DNA of 64,000 nt from UMGS1649 sp045534225 (lineage in GTDB: Bacteria; Bacillota; Clostridia; TANB77; CAG-465), in assembly GCA_045534225.1 (NCBI GenBank), contig JAZSJJ010000008.1, forward strand, positions 14,286 to 78,285, given 5' to 3'. The notes under the pieces were generated by a model. That model made no database searches. It was not told the DNA's origin and worked only from the letters and a program-made list of their open reading frames with translations. How positions within the stretch are numbered: position 1 is the stretch's first letter; every line of letters starts with the position of its first letter. This document shows, one piece after another, positions 6,724-16,152 of this stretch. Made by a program: the position numbers and the translations under genes.

Positions 6724-7803
6724 ATGGCAAAGGTAAGCAAATCAAAAGCAAGTGCAGCAGAATTATTAGAAGCACTAGATGAGTTACAATCAGAAAAGGG
6801 AATAACTAAGGAGTACATGATAGAATCATTAAAATTAGCATTAGAAGCAGCATATAGAAAAAACTATGAAACTGAAGAAAATGTTAAAGTAGATATTGAT
6901 GAGGATACTGGTATAGTTTCAGTATACGCATTGAAAACTATTGTTGAAGAAGTGGATAACCCTGATCTTGAAATAAGCTTAGAAGCAGCAAAGTTAATAA
7001 GCAAACGTTCTAAAGTTGGTGGAGAAATTAAATTAGAAGTTACTCCAAAGAACTTTGGTAGAATTGCAGCTAGTGCAGGTAAACAAATAATAATTCAAAG
7101 ATTAAGAGAAGCTGAACATGATTTAGTTTATACACAATATAGCGATAAACAAGGCGAAATAGTTATAGGTGTTGTTCAAAGAACAGACAAAATGGGTATG
7201 ATAGTTGACCTTGGTAGAGTAGAAGCTTTAATACCTTCTAAAGAATTAGTACCAACAGAAAGATTTGAAACACACGAAAGAATTAAAGCTTATGTACAAA
7301 AAGTAGATGACTCTGCTAAATTTGGGCCACAAGTAGTATTATCTAGACGTGATCCTGGATTTGTTAAAAAATTATTTGAACTAGAAGTTCCAGAAATAGA
7401 AGAAGGAATAGTTGAAATAAAAGCAGTAGCAAGAGAAGCTGGTCTAAGAAGTAAAATAGCTGTATGGTCAGATGATGAAAACATAGATCCAGTAGGAGCA
7501 TGTATTGGTAAAAAAGGTATAAGAATAAATACAGTATCTGAAGAATTAAACGGAGAAAAAATTGATGTTATACCATATAGCGATGACGTTCCAAGCTTTA
7601 TAGTTAACGCATTATCTCCAGCAGGAATAATGGCAATAGATATTAACGATGAAGAACACATTGCAACAATAGTTGTTCCAGATGACCAATTATCTTTAGC
7701 AATTGGTGCAAAAGGACAAAACGTAAGACTAGCAGCAATACTTACAGGATGGAAAATAGATATTAAGACAAAATCAGAAATAGAAAACAGAATAGTTGAA
7801 TAA
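6724..7803 (+). CDS. nusA: Transcription elongation/termination factor NusA
   Basis: NusA binds RNA polymerase and modulates pausing, termination and antitermination. The 359 residues fit the Firmicute form, which lacks the C-terminal repeats of Escherichia coli NusA. The order is an N-terminal polymerase-binding domain (about 1-125), S1 domain (about 130-205, GEIVIGVVQRTDKMGMIVDLG), then two KH domains (DPVGACIGKKGIRI and DQLSLAIGAKGQNVRLAA supply the GXXG loops). It starts at ATG 6724 after GGAGGAG. Confidence 0.96.
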   Translation: MAKVSKSKASAAELLEALDELQSEKGITKEYMIESLKLALEAAYRKNYETEENVKVDIDEDTGIVSVYALKTIVEEVDNPDLEISLEAAKLISKRSKVGGEIKLEVTPKNFGRIAASAGKQIIIQRLREAEHDLVYTQYSDKQGEIVIGVVQRTDKMGMIVDLGRVEALIPSKELVPTERFETHERIKAYVQKVDDSAKFGPQVVLSRRDPGFVKKLFELEVPEIEEGIVEIKAVAREAGLRSKIAVWSDDENIDPVGACIGKKGIRINTVSEELNGEKIDVIPYSDDVPSFIVNALSPAGIMAIDINDEEHIATIVVPDDQLSLAIGAKGQNVRLAAILTGWKIDIKTKSEIENRIVE

Positions 7804-7819
7804 GCTATAAGGAGAGTTC

Positions 7820-8071
7820 ATGATAAAACAAAGAACTTGTGTAGCATGTAGAACTAAGAATACCAAAGATAATTTGTTAAGAATAGTAGCAGATGAAAAT
7901 GGTAATGCGGTTTTAGATGAAACACAAAAAATGAATACAAGAGCAATATACATTTGTAATAACAAGAATTGCATAAATAGATTGTTAAAAGCAAAAGATA
8001 TTACTAAATGTGTAAAAATAAAAGTAAAACAAGAAAGTATACAAGAATTATTAAGAAATTTGGGGGAATAA
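7820..8071 (+). CDS. ylxR: YlxR-family RNA-binding protein
   Basis: An 83-residue DUF448/YlxR protein, with RTCVACRTKNTKDNLLRIV near the N-terminus and YICNNKNCINRLLKAK later. The family lies in the nusA-infB operon of most Firmicutes; the Bacillus homolog has been described as an RNase P RNA-binding modulator (RnpM). The usual next gene, the L7Ae-like ylxQ, is missing here, and infB begins four bases after the stop. Confidence 0.9.
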   Translation: MIKQRTCVACRTKNTKDNLLRIVADENGNAVLDETQKMNTRAIYICNNKNCINRLLKAKDITKCVKIKVKQESIQELLRNLGE

Positions 8072-8074
8072 GAT

Positions 8075-10900
8075 TTGGGAAAAATTAAAGTAAGCGAATT
8101 AGCTAAAAAAGTTAATATGGCAGAAGATGTAGTAATAAAGAAGTTAAAAACATTTGGAGTTAATGTAGAAAATGGTGCAAGTATGGTAGAAGAATCATAC
8201 GCTAGTAAATTAAGTGGAAGTACACCTCACATAATACGTAGACAAGTGAAGGTTGTAACTACTGATGAATCTGGTAATAAAGTAGAAAGAATAACTACTA
8301 ATGCAGGCGGAACAATTCAAAAGAGTGTTGTTCGTGAAAAGAAACAAGAGAAACCTACATATAGCAAAGAAGGTCTAGGTGTTGTTAGAAGTAACAGAAA
8401 TAGAAACAACAATAGAATGCAAAATATAGTAGTTACTCAAAATGGTAAAAAGGTAGAACCTAAAGTAGAAGCAAAACCAGTAGTAGAAGAACCAAAAACT
8501 CCAGTAGTAGAGAAAGTACAAGAAAAAGTTGAAACTAAACCTATGGAAAAACCAGAGGCTAAAGTTTCTGCACCTAAAGCACCAGAAAATAAAGTAGAAA
8601 CTAAAAAATATCCAGAAAACAAACCTGGATTTAACAGAGACAATAAAGATAATAGAGAAAACAAATTCCAAAATAGAGATAATAATAGATTTAACAAAGA
8701 TAGAAAAGAAGGCGTAAATGGTAACAGACCATTTAACAAAGGACCAAGAAACCAAGAAGGTAGAAATGGTGAAAGACCAAACAAACCAAATTTCCAAAAT
8801 AGAGATAATAATAGAAGTGGAACAAACACTGGATATAGAGTAAATAAATTCATCAAAGAAACAATAGATGATACAATTCAAAAAGAAACAAGAGATTACT
8901 CTACAACATTAATAGATAAGAAAAAATATAATTCTGAAAGAGCAGAAAAACCTGAATCTACAACAAAGAGAGCAGCTAAAAATGCTAATGAAATTAGAGA
9001 AAAGAATACTAGAATGGAATTTAGCAAATTTAGAGGTATGTCAGTTTCTGAAGAAGGCTTAATGGATCTATATGATAGAGGAGAAAACAGAAAAGGTAAA
9101 GCAAAAGCTAAAAAGCAAAAAGTAGAGATGAATACTACTAAGATAATACCTTTAACAGAAGTTGAACTTCCAGAATCTATGAGCGTTAAAGATTTCGCAG
9201 AAAAATTAAAGAAACAAGCATCAGAAATAATTAAGAAACTATTCTCAATGGGAATACTAGCAACAGTAAACCAAGAGATAGATTTCGATACAGCATTTTT
9301 AATAGCATCAGAATTTGGAATTAATGCAACTAAACAAGTTGTAGTAACAGAAGAAGATGTGTTATTTGATGATTCGGAGGATAACGAAGAAGATCTAGAA
9401 ATCAGACCACCAGTTGTAACAATAATGGGACACGTTGACCATGGTAAAACATCATTACTAGATAAAATACGTTCATCAAATGTTACAGCAGGAGAATCTG
9501 GTGGTATTACACAACATATTGGTGCATACAAAGTTAAAATCAATGGTCGTGAAATCGCATTCTTAGATACACCAGGACATGAAGCGTTCACAGAAATGAG
9601 AGCAAGAGGTGCTCAACTTACAGATATAGTTGTAATAGTTGTAGCAGCAGATGATGGTATAAAACCACAAACAGTTGAAGCAATTAACCACGCTAAAGCA
9701 GCTGGAGTATCAATAATTGTTGCAATCAACAAGATAGATAAAGATACAGCAAACGCTGAAAGAGTAAAACAAGATTTACTTGAAGTTGGTCTTGTTCCAG
9801 AAGAATGGGGTGGAGATACAATCTGTGTACCAGTATCTGCAAAAACAGGTAATGGAATAGAAAATCTTCTTGAAATGATTCTTCTAGTAGCAGATGTAAA
9901 AGAACTTAAAGCTAACCCTAACAAACAAGCTAAGGGTACAGTTATAGAAGCAAAACTAGACAAGACTAAAGGACCTCTAGCAACAGTACTTGTACAAAGA
10001 GGTACATTAAATGTTGGAGATACAATAGTTCTTGGAGATACAATTGGTAGAGTTCGTGTAATGACAAACGATAAAGGAGAGAAAGTTAAAAAAGCAGGAC
10101 CTTCTACACCAGTTGAAATCTTAGGTTTAGGTGCAGTTCCTGAAACAGGAGATACATTCTATGAAGTTAAGGATGAAAAGACAGCACATAAATTAATAGA
10201 AAAGAGAAAGGCACAACATAGATTAGACCTTATCAAGAAAGGTAGCGCAGTTACTCTTGATGATTTATTTAGCAAGATTAAAGACGGCGAATTAATTAAT
10301 CTAGATGTTGTACTTAGAGCAGACGTTAAAGGTTCTGCAGAAGCAGTTAAAGAATCATTAGAAAAATTATCTAATGATGAAGTAAGAGTAAGAGTTATAG
10401 CATCAAATACTGGTGAAATAACAGAATCAGATATCACTCTTGCAAAAGTATCCAACGCAATTGTTATAGGATTCAATGTTAAAGCTAATGGAAATGTTCA
10501 AGCTATGGCAGATAAAGAAAAAGTAGATTTAAGACTATACAAAGTTATCTACGATGCAATAGAAGATGTAGAACTAGCTATGAAAGGTAAAGTTAAACCT
10601 AAATACAAACAAGTGGATATTGGTAAAGCAGAAATTAGACATATATTCAAACTTTCTACAGCTGGTATTATTGCAGGAAGCTATATACTAGAAGGTAAAG
10701 TAGTAAGAAATGCAATGGCTAGACTTGTAAGAAAAGGTGAAGTAATTCTTGAAACTAAGATAGAATCAGTAAAACGTGAAAAAGACGATGTTAAAGAAGT
10801 AGCAGAAGGATACGAATGTGGTATTAAAGTATCTGATTCAAATGAAATCAAAGAAGGCGACATTCTAGAATGCTATGAATTAGTTGAGGAGAAAAAATAA
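8075..10900 (+). CDS. infB: Translation initiation factor IF-2
   Basis: IF-2 is the GTPase that brings initiator tRNA to the 30S subunit. The 941 residues are long because of a low-complexity linker (about 90-290) rich in Asn, Arg, Lys, Glu and Pro. The first 50 residues form the small IF2-N domain. The GTPase core shows GHVDHGKTSLLD (G1), DTPGHEAF (G3) and NKIDKD (G4), followed by IF2 domains II-IV. I read the start as TTG 8075 with GGGGG upstream; no ATG is suitably placed. The stop overlaps the rbfA start (TAATG). Confidence 0.96.
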   Translation: MGKIKVSELAKKVNMAEDVVIKKLKTFGVNVENGASMVEESYASKLSGSTPHIIRRQVKVVTTDESGNKVERITTNAGGTIQKSVVREKKQEKPTYSKEGLGVVRSNRNRNNNRMQNIVVTQNGKKVEPKVEAKPVVEEPKTPVVEKVQEKVETKPMEKPEAKVSAPKAPENKVETKKYPENKPGFNRDNKDNRENKFQNRDNNRFNKDRKEGVNGNRPFNKGPRNQEGRNGERPNKPNFQNRDNNRSGTNTGYRVNKFIKETIDDTIQKETRDYSTTLIDKKKYNSERAEKPESTTKRAAKNANEIREKNTRMEFSKFRGMSVSEEGLMDLYDRGENRKGKAKAKKQKVEMNTTKIIPLTEVELPESMSVKDFAEKLKKQASEIIKKLFSMGILATVNQEIDFDTAFLIASEFGINATKQVVVTEEDVLFDDSEDNEEDLEIRPPVVTIMGHVDHGKTSLLDKIRSSNVTAGESGGITQHIGAYKVKINGREIAFLDTPGHEAFTEMRARGAQLTDIVVIVVAADDGIKPQTVEAINHAKAAGVSIIVAINKIDKDTANAERVKQDLLEVGLVPEEWGGDTICVPVSAKTGNGIENLLEMILLVADVKELKANPNKQAKGTVIEAKLDKTKGPLATVLVQRGTLNVGDTIVLGDTIGRVRVMTNDKGEKVKKAGPSTPVEILGLGAVPETGDTFYEVKDEKTAHKLIEKRKAQHRLDLIKKGSAVTLDDLFSKIKDGELINLDVVLRADVKGSAEAVKESLEKLSNDEVRVRVIASNTGEITESDITLAKVSNAIVIGFNVKANGNVQAMADKEKVDLRLYKVIYDAIEDVELAMKGKVKPKYKQVDIGKAEIRHIFKLSTAGIIAGSYILEGKVVRNAMARLVRKGEVILETKIESVKREKDDVKEVAEGYECGIKVSDSNEIKEGDILECYELVEEKK

Positions 10901-11283
10901 TGAGAACAGAAAGAGTAGATGAAGATATTAAGTATTACATAGATAAAATACTTAGAGAAAACATATCTAAATTTACAGATTCAGGCATAATAACTGTAAC
11001 TTCAGTAAAGACAACTAAAGACTTAAGATATTCTAAAGTCTATGTGAGTATATTTGGAACAAAATATACTCACCAAGTCTTTGATAGACTAGTTAAGAAT
11101 GCTGGATTTGTAAGAAAGAATTTAGCATCTATGCTTAAAGCAAGAAATATTCCAGACATAGTATTTGAACTAGACGATTCTATGGAATACGGTTCAAAGA
11201 TGGAAAGAATAATTAATGAAGTAAGTGCTAAAGATAGACAAAACAGAGAAGCACACGCAGAACAAGAAGAAATAGAAGAGTAA
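10900..11283 (+). CDS. rbfA: Ribosome-binding factor A
   Basis: A 127-residue RbfA needed for 30S maturation and 16S rRNA 5'-end processing. Recognisable features are the N-terminal RVDEDIKYYIDKILREN helix, the ITVTSVKTTKDLRYSKVYVSIFG KH-like strand and the PDIVFELDDSMEYGSKMERIINE end. The ATG overlaps the infB stop by one base, so translation is coupled. The C-terminus is a short charged tail. Confidence 0.93.
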   Translation: MRTERVDEDIKYYIDKILRENISKFTDSGIITVTSVKTTKDLRYSKVYVSIFGTKYTHQVFDRLVKNAGFVRKNLASMLKARNIPDIVFELDDSMEYGSKMERIINEVSAKDRQNREAHAEQEEIEE

Positions 11284-11303
11284 TATAATTTAAGGGGTAT
11301 AAT

Positions 11304-12257
11304 ATGGAATTTGAAAAAGCTAAGTTATTAATAGATAATGCAAAAACAATATGTTTGGTTGCGCATAAGAAACCAGACGGAGATGCGGTAGGATGTGTGG
11401 GAGCGATGTACCATTTTCTAAAAGAATTAGGAAAAGATGTGTATATGGTAATGCCGGACATAACACCTAAATTTGGTTTTTTGCCAAATGTTAATGAAAT
11501 GGTAAGTAGATTTCCAGAGGATAAAGAATTAGACCTTTTAATATGTCTAGATTGTTCAGAAATAGAAAGAAGATCTAGCATACACGAAGAAGACTTAAAG
11601 AAAGCAAAGAAAATATTAGTAATAGATCACCATATGAATTCTTCAGAAGAAGGTGATTTAAGAATAATAGATAGCGAAGCTCCAGCCAATGCGGAAATTG
11701 TGTACAAGCTAATAAAATATATTAAGCCTACAATTTCCAAAGATGTTGCAACTTATTTATATGTTGGTATTATGACAGACACGGGCAGTTTTAGTTACGA
11801 AAGAACTACTGGAGAGACATATAGAGTTGCAGCAGAATTAGTAGATACAGGCGTAGAATTATCTAAAATATGCAAAAAATTAAACGATACATATTCTGAA
11901 TCTAAAATGAAACTAGTTGCTAAAGTAATTGCTAATATGGAAACATATGCTGAGGGTAAAATACGTGTTAGTTTATTAGATAAAGAAGAACAAGAAGAAA
12001 TAGGTGCAACAGAAGAGGATGTAGACGGGTTAGTTACATATCTAAGATGTATAGAGGGCACAATAGCTGCTGTATATATTAGATGGACTAAAGAAGGCGA
12101 ATACAAATACAGTATAAGAACAGAAGAACCAATAGATGGTTCTGAGGTAGCTAGAGCATTTAATGGCGGCGGACATAAGAGAGCTGCTGGGTTTGAAACA
12201 ACAAATCTTAAAGAAACTAAAGAGAAATTAATACAAATGTTGGAAGGGTTGTTGTAA
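11304..12257 (+). CDS. nrnA: NrnA-type DHH/DHHA1 nanoRNase and pAp phosphatase
   Basis: A 317-residue DHH-family phosphoesterase. Metal-binding motifs are visible: AHKKPDGDAVG near residue 19, LICLDCSE, IDHHMNSSEEGD (the DHH motif), and a C-terminal DHHA1 motif GGGHKRAAGFE. The family degrades 2- to 5-nt RNAs and dephosphorylates 3'-phosphoadenosine 5'-phosphate in the cytoplasm. It lies between rbfA and truB, as in many Firmicutes, and starts at ATG 11304 behind AAGGGG. Confidence 0.92.
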   Translation: MEFEKAKLLIDNAKTICLVAHKKPDGDAVGCVGAMYHFLKELGKDVYMVMPDITPKFGFLPNVNEMVSRFPEDKELDLLICLDCSEIERRSSIHEEDLKKAKKILVIDHHMNSSEEGDLRIIDSEAPANAEIVYKLIKYIKPTISKDVATYLYVGIMTDTGSFSYERTTGETYRVAAELVDTGVELSKICKKLNDTYSESKMKLVAKVIANMETYAEGKIRVSLLDKEEQEEIGATEEDVDGLVTYLRCIEGTIAAVYIRWTKEGEYKYSIRTEEPIDGSEVARAFNGGGHKRAAGFETTNLKETKEKLIQMLEGLL

Positions 12258-12259
12258 AG

Positions 12260-13135
12260 GTGAAAATAACAGGAATACTTAATATTAATAAACCTGCAGG
12301 TATAACATCTTACGATGTTGTAGATGTTATTAAAAAGTTATTTATAGGTTCAAAAGTTGGACATACTGGTACATTGGACCCAGTTGCCACAGGCGTATTA
12401 CCAATACTTATTGGAGATGCTACAAAGCTATCAGATAACTTGACTGCGGAGAATAAAGCATATAGAGTAAAAATGTTACTAGGTGTAGAAACAGATACCT
12501 ATGATATAACAGGTAAAATAGTTTCAGCATCAGTAGTAAACAAAGACGAAATATATATTCGTGAAAGAATAAAAAGATTTATAGGGGTTCAAGAACAGAC
12601 TCCGCCACAGTACAGTGCAATAAAAGTATCAGGCAAAAAAGCATACGAATATGCACGCGAAGGTAAAGAAGTTGAACTAAAAGCAAGAACAATAGAAATT
12701 TATGATATAAATAATATCGCAGTAGACTTAAAGAAACGTGAAGTAATGTTTGATGTGTATTGCACAAAAGGGACATATGTAAGAAGTCTTGTAAACGATA
12801 TAGGAAGAAAACTTGGTTGCGGTGCAACTATGATAGACCTAATAAGACTTAGAAATGGTAACTTCTTTATAGAAGACAGCATAGCTTTATATGATTTCTT
12901 AAAATTAAATTTTGAGGATATGAAAAAACACATAGTACCTATAGAAGATTACTACGATGACTTAAAGAAAATAAATATGTTAAAGGATGAATATACTAAA
13001 TTCTTAAATGGAGTAAAACTTCCATATGATGAACAAGACAAACTTGTAAAAGTATATTATAATAACAAATATAAAGGCTTAGGTCAAATAAAAGATGGAA
13101 TACTAAAAAGATATTTAATAGAGAACGAGGAATAA
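12260..13135 (+). CDS. truB: tRNA pseudouridine-55 synthase TruB
   Basis: A 291-residue TruB. GILNINKPAGITSYDVV opens the protein; VGHTGTLDPVATGVLPI contains the catalytic aspartate; YSAIKVSGKKAYEYAREG and GTYVRSLVNDIGRKLG are family signatures. It makes pseudouridine at position 55 of the tRNA T-loop. GTG 12260 follows the nrnA stop by two bases. The operon terminator overlaps the 3' end, so ribF and other genes that often follow are not present. Confidence 0.95.
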   Translation: MKITGILNINKPAGITSYDVVDVIKKLFIGSKVGHTGTLDPVATGVLPILIGDATKLSDNLTAENKAYRVKMLLGVETDTYDITGKIVSASVVNKDEIYIRERIKRFIGVQEQTPPQYSAIKVSGKKAYEYAREGKEVELKARTIEIYDINNIAVDLKKREVMFDVYCTKGTYVRSLVNDIGRKLGCGATMIDLIRLRNGNFFIEDSIALYDFLKLNFEDMKKHIVPIEDYYDDLKKINMLKDEYTKFLNGVKLPYDEQDKLVKVYYNNKYKGLGQIKDGILKRYLIENEE

Positions 13136-13147
13136 AACTCGTTTTTT
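13124..13147 (+). terminator. Terminator of the rimP-truB operon
   Basis: AACGAG (13124-13129) pairs with CTCGTT (13138-13143), followed by T residues; the ascending arm lies in the last truB codons. Confidence 0.7.
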
Positions 13148-13179
13148 ATTTTACCTTGCATTATACAAATAAAAATAAC

Positions 13180-13208
13180 TTGCAAATTTATCAGTCTTGT
13201 ATTATTAT
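13180..13208 (+). promoter_or_regulatory. Promoter of galE
   Basis: TTGCAA (13180-13185), 17-base spacer, TATTAT (13203-13208). Confidence 0.55.
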
Positions 13209-13233
13209 ATAGTTGTTAAGAGGAGGTACAAAT

Positions 13234-14232
13234 ATGATATTATTAACAGGTGGCCTAGGATATATAGGCAGTCATACATGTGTAGAATTACTTAAAAGAG
13301 GCGAAAGAATAGTAATAATGGATAATTTGTCTAATAGTAGAGAAGAAGCAATGGATAACATTAAAGCGATATCTAATGCTGGCTTTATTTTCTACAAAGC
13401 AGATTTATTAGATAAAGAATCTATGAGAAAAATATTTAGAGAAAACAAAATAGATGCAGTTGTTCACTTTGCAGGATTAAAAGCAGTAGGTGAATCTGTA
13501 GCTAAACCGTTAGCATATTATAAAAATAATGTGGAAGGCACATTAAATCTATTAGAAGTTATGGAAGAGTTTGGGTGCAGCAGAATGGTATTTAGTTCTT
13601 CTGCAACAGTTTATGGTTCTCCTGAAAGAGTGCCAATTACAGAAGATATGCCACTATCTACAACTAATCCATATGGAACAACTAAGCTTATGATAGAACA
13701 AATACTACAAGATTATGCTAAAGCAAATAAGCAATTTAAAGTTGCAATACTTAGATACTTTAACCCAATAGGTGCTCATGAGTCAGGTGCAATTGGTGAA
13801 GATCCAAATGGTATACCAAACAACTTAATGCCATATATAGCAAGAGTTGCAAGTGGTAAATTAGAATGCCTAAGCATATATGGAAACGATTATCCAACAC
13901 ATGATGGTACAGGCGTAAGAGACTACATACACGTAGTAGACTTAGCTAAAGGACATCTAAAAGCATTAGATAGACTTTCTAAAGATGATACGGGTGTGTT
14001 TATATATAATCTTGGTTCTGGTAGAGGATACAGTGTATTAGATATAGTTAAAGCATTTGAAAAAGCCAATGGTATAAAGATTAACTATAAGATAGTTGAA
14101 AGAAGACCTGGAGACATAGCTAAATGTTATGCTGATTCAACTAAAGCATGGAAAGAACTTGGCTGGAAAGCAGAAAAGACATTAGAAGACATGGTTAGAG
14201 ATGCTTGGAATTTTGAACAAAAACATCGTTAA
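13234..14232 (+). CDS. galE: UDP-glucose 4-epimerase
   Basis: A 332-residue extended-type SDR that interconverts UDP-glucose and UDP-galactose. The NAD-binding motif is GGLGYIGSHT at the N-terminus; FSSSATVYG holds the active-site serine and NPYGTTK the Tyr-X3-Lys pair; RYFNPIGAHESG is a GalE signature. ATG 13234 is preceded by AGGAGG at 13221-13226; an in-frame TTG further up lacks a site. It stands alone between a promoter and terminator, presumably supplying sugars for surface polysaccharide. Confidence 0.93.
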   Translation: MILLTGGLGYIGSHTCVELLKRGERIVIMDNLSNSREEAMDNIKAISNAGFIFYKADLLDKESMRKIFRENKIDAVVHFAGLKAVGESVAKPLAYYKNNVEGTLNLLEVMEEFGCSRMVFSSSATVYGSPERVPITEDMPLSTTNPYGTTKLMIEQILQDYAKANKQFKVAILRYFNPIGAHESGAIGEDPNGIPNNLMPYIARVASGKLECLSIYGNDYPTHDGTGVRDYIHVVDLAKGHLKALDRLSKDDTGVFIYNLGSGRGYSVLDIVKAFEKANGIKINYKIVERRPGDIAKCYADSTKAWKELGWKAEKTLEDMVRDAWNFEQKHR

Positions 14233-14240
14233 AATATAAA

Positions 14241-14271
14241 AAACGGAGTAGAAAAACTACTTCGTTTTTTC
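14241..14271 (+). terminator. Terminator after galE
   Basis: AAACGGAGTAG, AAAAA loop, CTACTTCGTTTTTT: strong stem and T6. Confidence 0.88.
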
Positions 14272-14367
14272 TTATTATATGTGTTTGACATATAATATTA
14301 TATATGATAGAATACACTTAAATAAGGGGTAGACATATAGGAAAACTATGTCTAAAAATGTAAAAAG

Positions 14368-14396
14368 TTGCAATTTGTATTCGTTTGTGGTATAAT
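14368..14396 (+). promoter_or_regulatory. Promoter of the M23 peptidase gene
   Basis: TTGCAA (14368-14373), 17-base spacer, TATAAT (14391-14396), with TG at the extended -10 position. Confidence 0.7.
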
Positions 14397-14430
14397 AGAA
14401 ATTGTGATTGAAAAGGAAGGTGTAATTATA

Positions 14431-15477
14431 GTGAAAAAAGGGAGTGCCCTCAGAACACTAAGATTCATATTTATAACAGTCGTATTATTTGTACTTTCAT
14501 TTAGTGCAGCAGTAGTAACAGTGCTAAATGTTTATGTACCACAATATATAGCAAAAATAGATGGAGAACAAGTTGGATATTTTACAAGTCCAGCAGAATT
14601 CGATGAAGTTTATGAAAAAATAGTTGATGAAAAAGAAGCTGATGGTTTAGAAGTTAAAGTGTATTTACCAGCTGAACCAGAGTTTGAATTAACATATGTT
14701 GTTGATTCTGTTACAGAAGAACAAAACTTATATACAAATATGAGAGCTTTTGTTAAAACAGAATATACAACATACAATGTAAATGTAAAAGGTAAAACAG
14801 AACTTACATTTGCAACAGAAAAAGAAGCAGAAGATTATGCTAAAAAAATAAAAAATGCAGTTAAATCTACAGTTAAATCTACGGTTAAAGTAGAAAAAAC
14901 TACAAGCGAAGAATTAGTTTCTACGACTACTAAGGCTTCGGCTAAAAAGATTTATGATAATGTAGTAAGCAGATATAAACCAGTTGTTAGAACATATAGC
15001 CCTACATATTGGGTAAGTTCTGGTAAAACAAAATATGGAAATAAAGCATCTGGTGCATTGCATTCGTTTATAGCTGGTGGAGTAAAACCAACGACAGGTG
15101 TAGTAACACAAAATTACGGCCCAAGCGCATATTATGCAAGTGGTATGCACACAGGCATAGATATAGCAAGTAAGGGAAGTAAATATGTTCCAATATATGC
15201 ATATAAAGCTGGTACAGTAGTAAATGCAGGTTGGAATGGTGACTATGGTAAATGTATAATCATAAGCCATGGTAAAGATGCAAATGGTAATGAACTTCAA
15301 ACATTATATGCTCACTGTAGTAGTATTAATGTTGTTAAAGGCCAAACAGTAGCTATGGGACAACAAATAGCTAATATGGGTACAACAGGTCGTTCAACAG
15401 GTGTTCACTTACACTTTGAAATAAGAGTATTAGGTGGAGGAAACAAAACATTCTATAACCCAGCATATTACATTTAA
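14431..15477 (+). CDS. Membrane-anchored M23 (LytM-type) peptidase
   Basis: About 348 residues. The N-terminal membrane segment (FIFITVVLFVLSFSAAVVTVLNVYV) leads to a linker and a serine/threonine/lysine-rich region, then a zinc peptidase domain in the last 120 residues. HTGIDIASKG supplies the first His and Asp, LYAHCSSINV a further His and HLHFEIR the HXH motif, all present. Such enzymes cut peptidoglycan cross-bridges or act as regulators. GTG 14431 follows AAGGAAGG and lies downstream of the -10; an upstream ATG-frame start would overlap the promoter. A terminator follows. Confidence 0.85.
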   Translation: MKKGSALRTLRFIFITVVLFVLSFSAAVVTVLNVYVPQYIAKIDGEQVGYFTSPAEFDEVYEKIVDEKEADGLEVKVYLPAEPEFELTYVVDSVTEEQNLYTNMRAFVKTEYTTYNVNVKGKTELTFATEKEAEDYAKKIKNAVKSTVKSTVKVEKTTSEELVSTTTKASAKKIYDNVVSRYKPVVRTYSPTYWVSSGKTKYGNKASGALHSFIAGGVKPTTGVVTQNYGPSAYYASGMHTGIDIASKGSKYVPIYAYKAGTVVNAGWNGDYGKCIIISHGKDANGNELQTLYAHCSSINVVKGQTVAMGQQIANMGTTGRSTGVHLHFEIRVLGGGNKTFYNPAYYI

Positions 15478-15493
15478 TAAATTAAGATAGTTA

Positions 15494-15519
15494 AACAAAC
15501 CCGAAAGGGTTTGTTTTTT
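15494..15519 (+). terminator. Terminator after the M23 peptidase
   Basis: AACAAACCC, GAAA loop, GGGTTTGTT and T6. Confidence 0.88.
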
Positions 15520-15602
15520 GTTTATACAACTTATTGCATAAAAATAAAATATGTTATAACATAAATATATAAGGTAATTTTTTAATGTTTATGGAGGGAT
15601 AT

Positions 15603-15959
15603 ATGAAAGATTTTACAAATAATAATCATAATGTTAATGAATTTGCATATAAAGATGAAGCTAGAGTACGCGGTGTCAGCTTAAAAGGACTTGCTGTAAT
15701 ATTGATAATAGTTTTTGTTATGTTCAGTCAAATAGCAGAAGAACTTAACTTGGATTTTAGTATAGGACCTAAAGAATACACTATATATGAAATAGAAGAT
15801 ATGGCAGAAGAATTTTGGGAAGACGCAGAAGATTTAGGTTACAGCAAATATAGGAGAGAAGATTATGCAATAGATAAACTAGAAGATATGGGTGTAGAAG
15901 TAGAAAGATATAATATAACATTTGATTATTGGGGAGAAGCGAGAGTAGAAGCTAAATAA
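15603..15959 (+). CDS. Unknown small single-pass membrane protein
   Basis: About 118 residues. A hydrophilic N-terminus of about 30 residues is followed by one membrane segment (GLAVILIIVFVMFSQIA) and an acidic external or cytoplasmic tail (YEIEDMAEEFWEDAEDLGY). ATG 15603 follows GGAGGG at proper spacing; two upstream codons in frame are less well placed. I know no family. It is monocistronic, with a terminator behind it, and lies just before the division cluster. Confidence 0.7.
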   Translation: MKDFTNNNHNVNEFAYKDEARVRGVSLKGLAVILIIVFVMFSQIAEELNLDFSIGPKEYTIYEIEDMAEEFWEDAEDLGYSKYRREDYAIDKLEDMGVEVERYNITFDYWGEARVEAK

Positions 15960-15977
15960 CAATGTAAAGCTAAATTA

Positions 15978-16019
15978 AATAAACATATTAAGATTTGATC
16001 TTAGTATGTTTATTTTTTT
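15978..16019 (+). terminator. Terminator before the mraZ cluster
   Basis: AATAAACATA and TATGTTTATT arms, with an inner AAGAT/ATCTT stem, then T7. Confidence 0.85.
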
Positions 16020-16075
16020 ATACAGATTACTGAGTAAAAATTTTAATAAATTTTAATATTTTTATAAAAAAGGTA

Positions 16076-16103
16076 TTGCAATTATATACTTATTTGATAT
16101 AAT
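16076..16103 (+). promoter_or_regulatory. Promoter of the division/cell-wall cluster
   Basis: TTGCAA (16076-16081), 16-base spacer, TATAAT (16098-16103). Transcription would start about 16110, immediately before the MraZ boxes. Confidence 0.6.
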
Positions 16104-16111
16104 TGGAGTGT

Positions 16112-16143
16112 AAGTGGATGAAAGTGGAGCAAAGTGGAGGAGG
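16112..16143 (+). promoter_or_regulatory. MraZ operator: three GTGG boxes
   Basis: Three direct repeats with exact 10-base spacing: GTGGATGAAA, GTGGAGCAAA, GTGGAGGAGG, from 16114. MraZ proteins of other bacteria bind such tandem (AAA)GTGG-type boxes ahead of mraZ. The third box also supplies the mraZ Shine-Dalgarno, so binding could affect both transcription and ribosome access. Confidence 0.7.
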
Positions 16144-16152
16144 TGTAAAACC

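Noticed and set aside
8375..8881. Long minus-strand frames opposite the infB linker
   Set aside because: They are the complement of the Asn/Lys/Arg-rich low-complexity linker, have no ribosome sites, and show no domain.
16114..16152. Longer MraZ from GTG 16114
   Set aside because: It would translate the three MraZ operator boxes; the short form starts at the place normal for MraZ.
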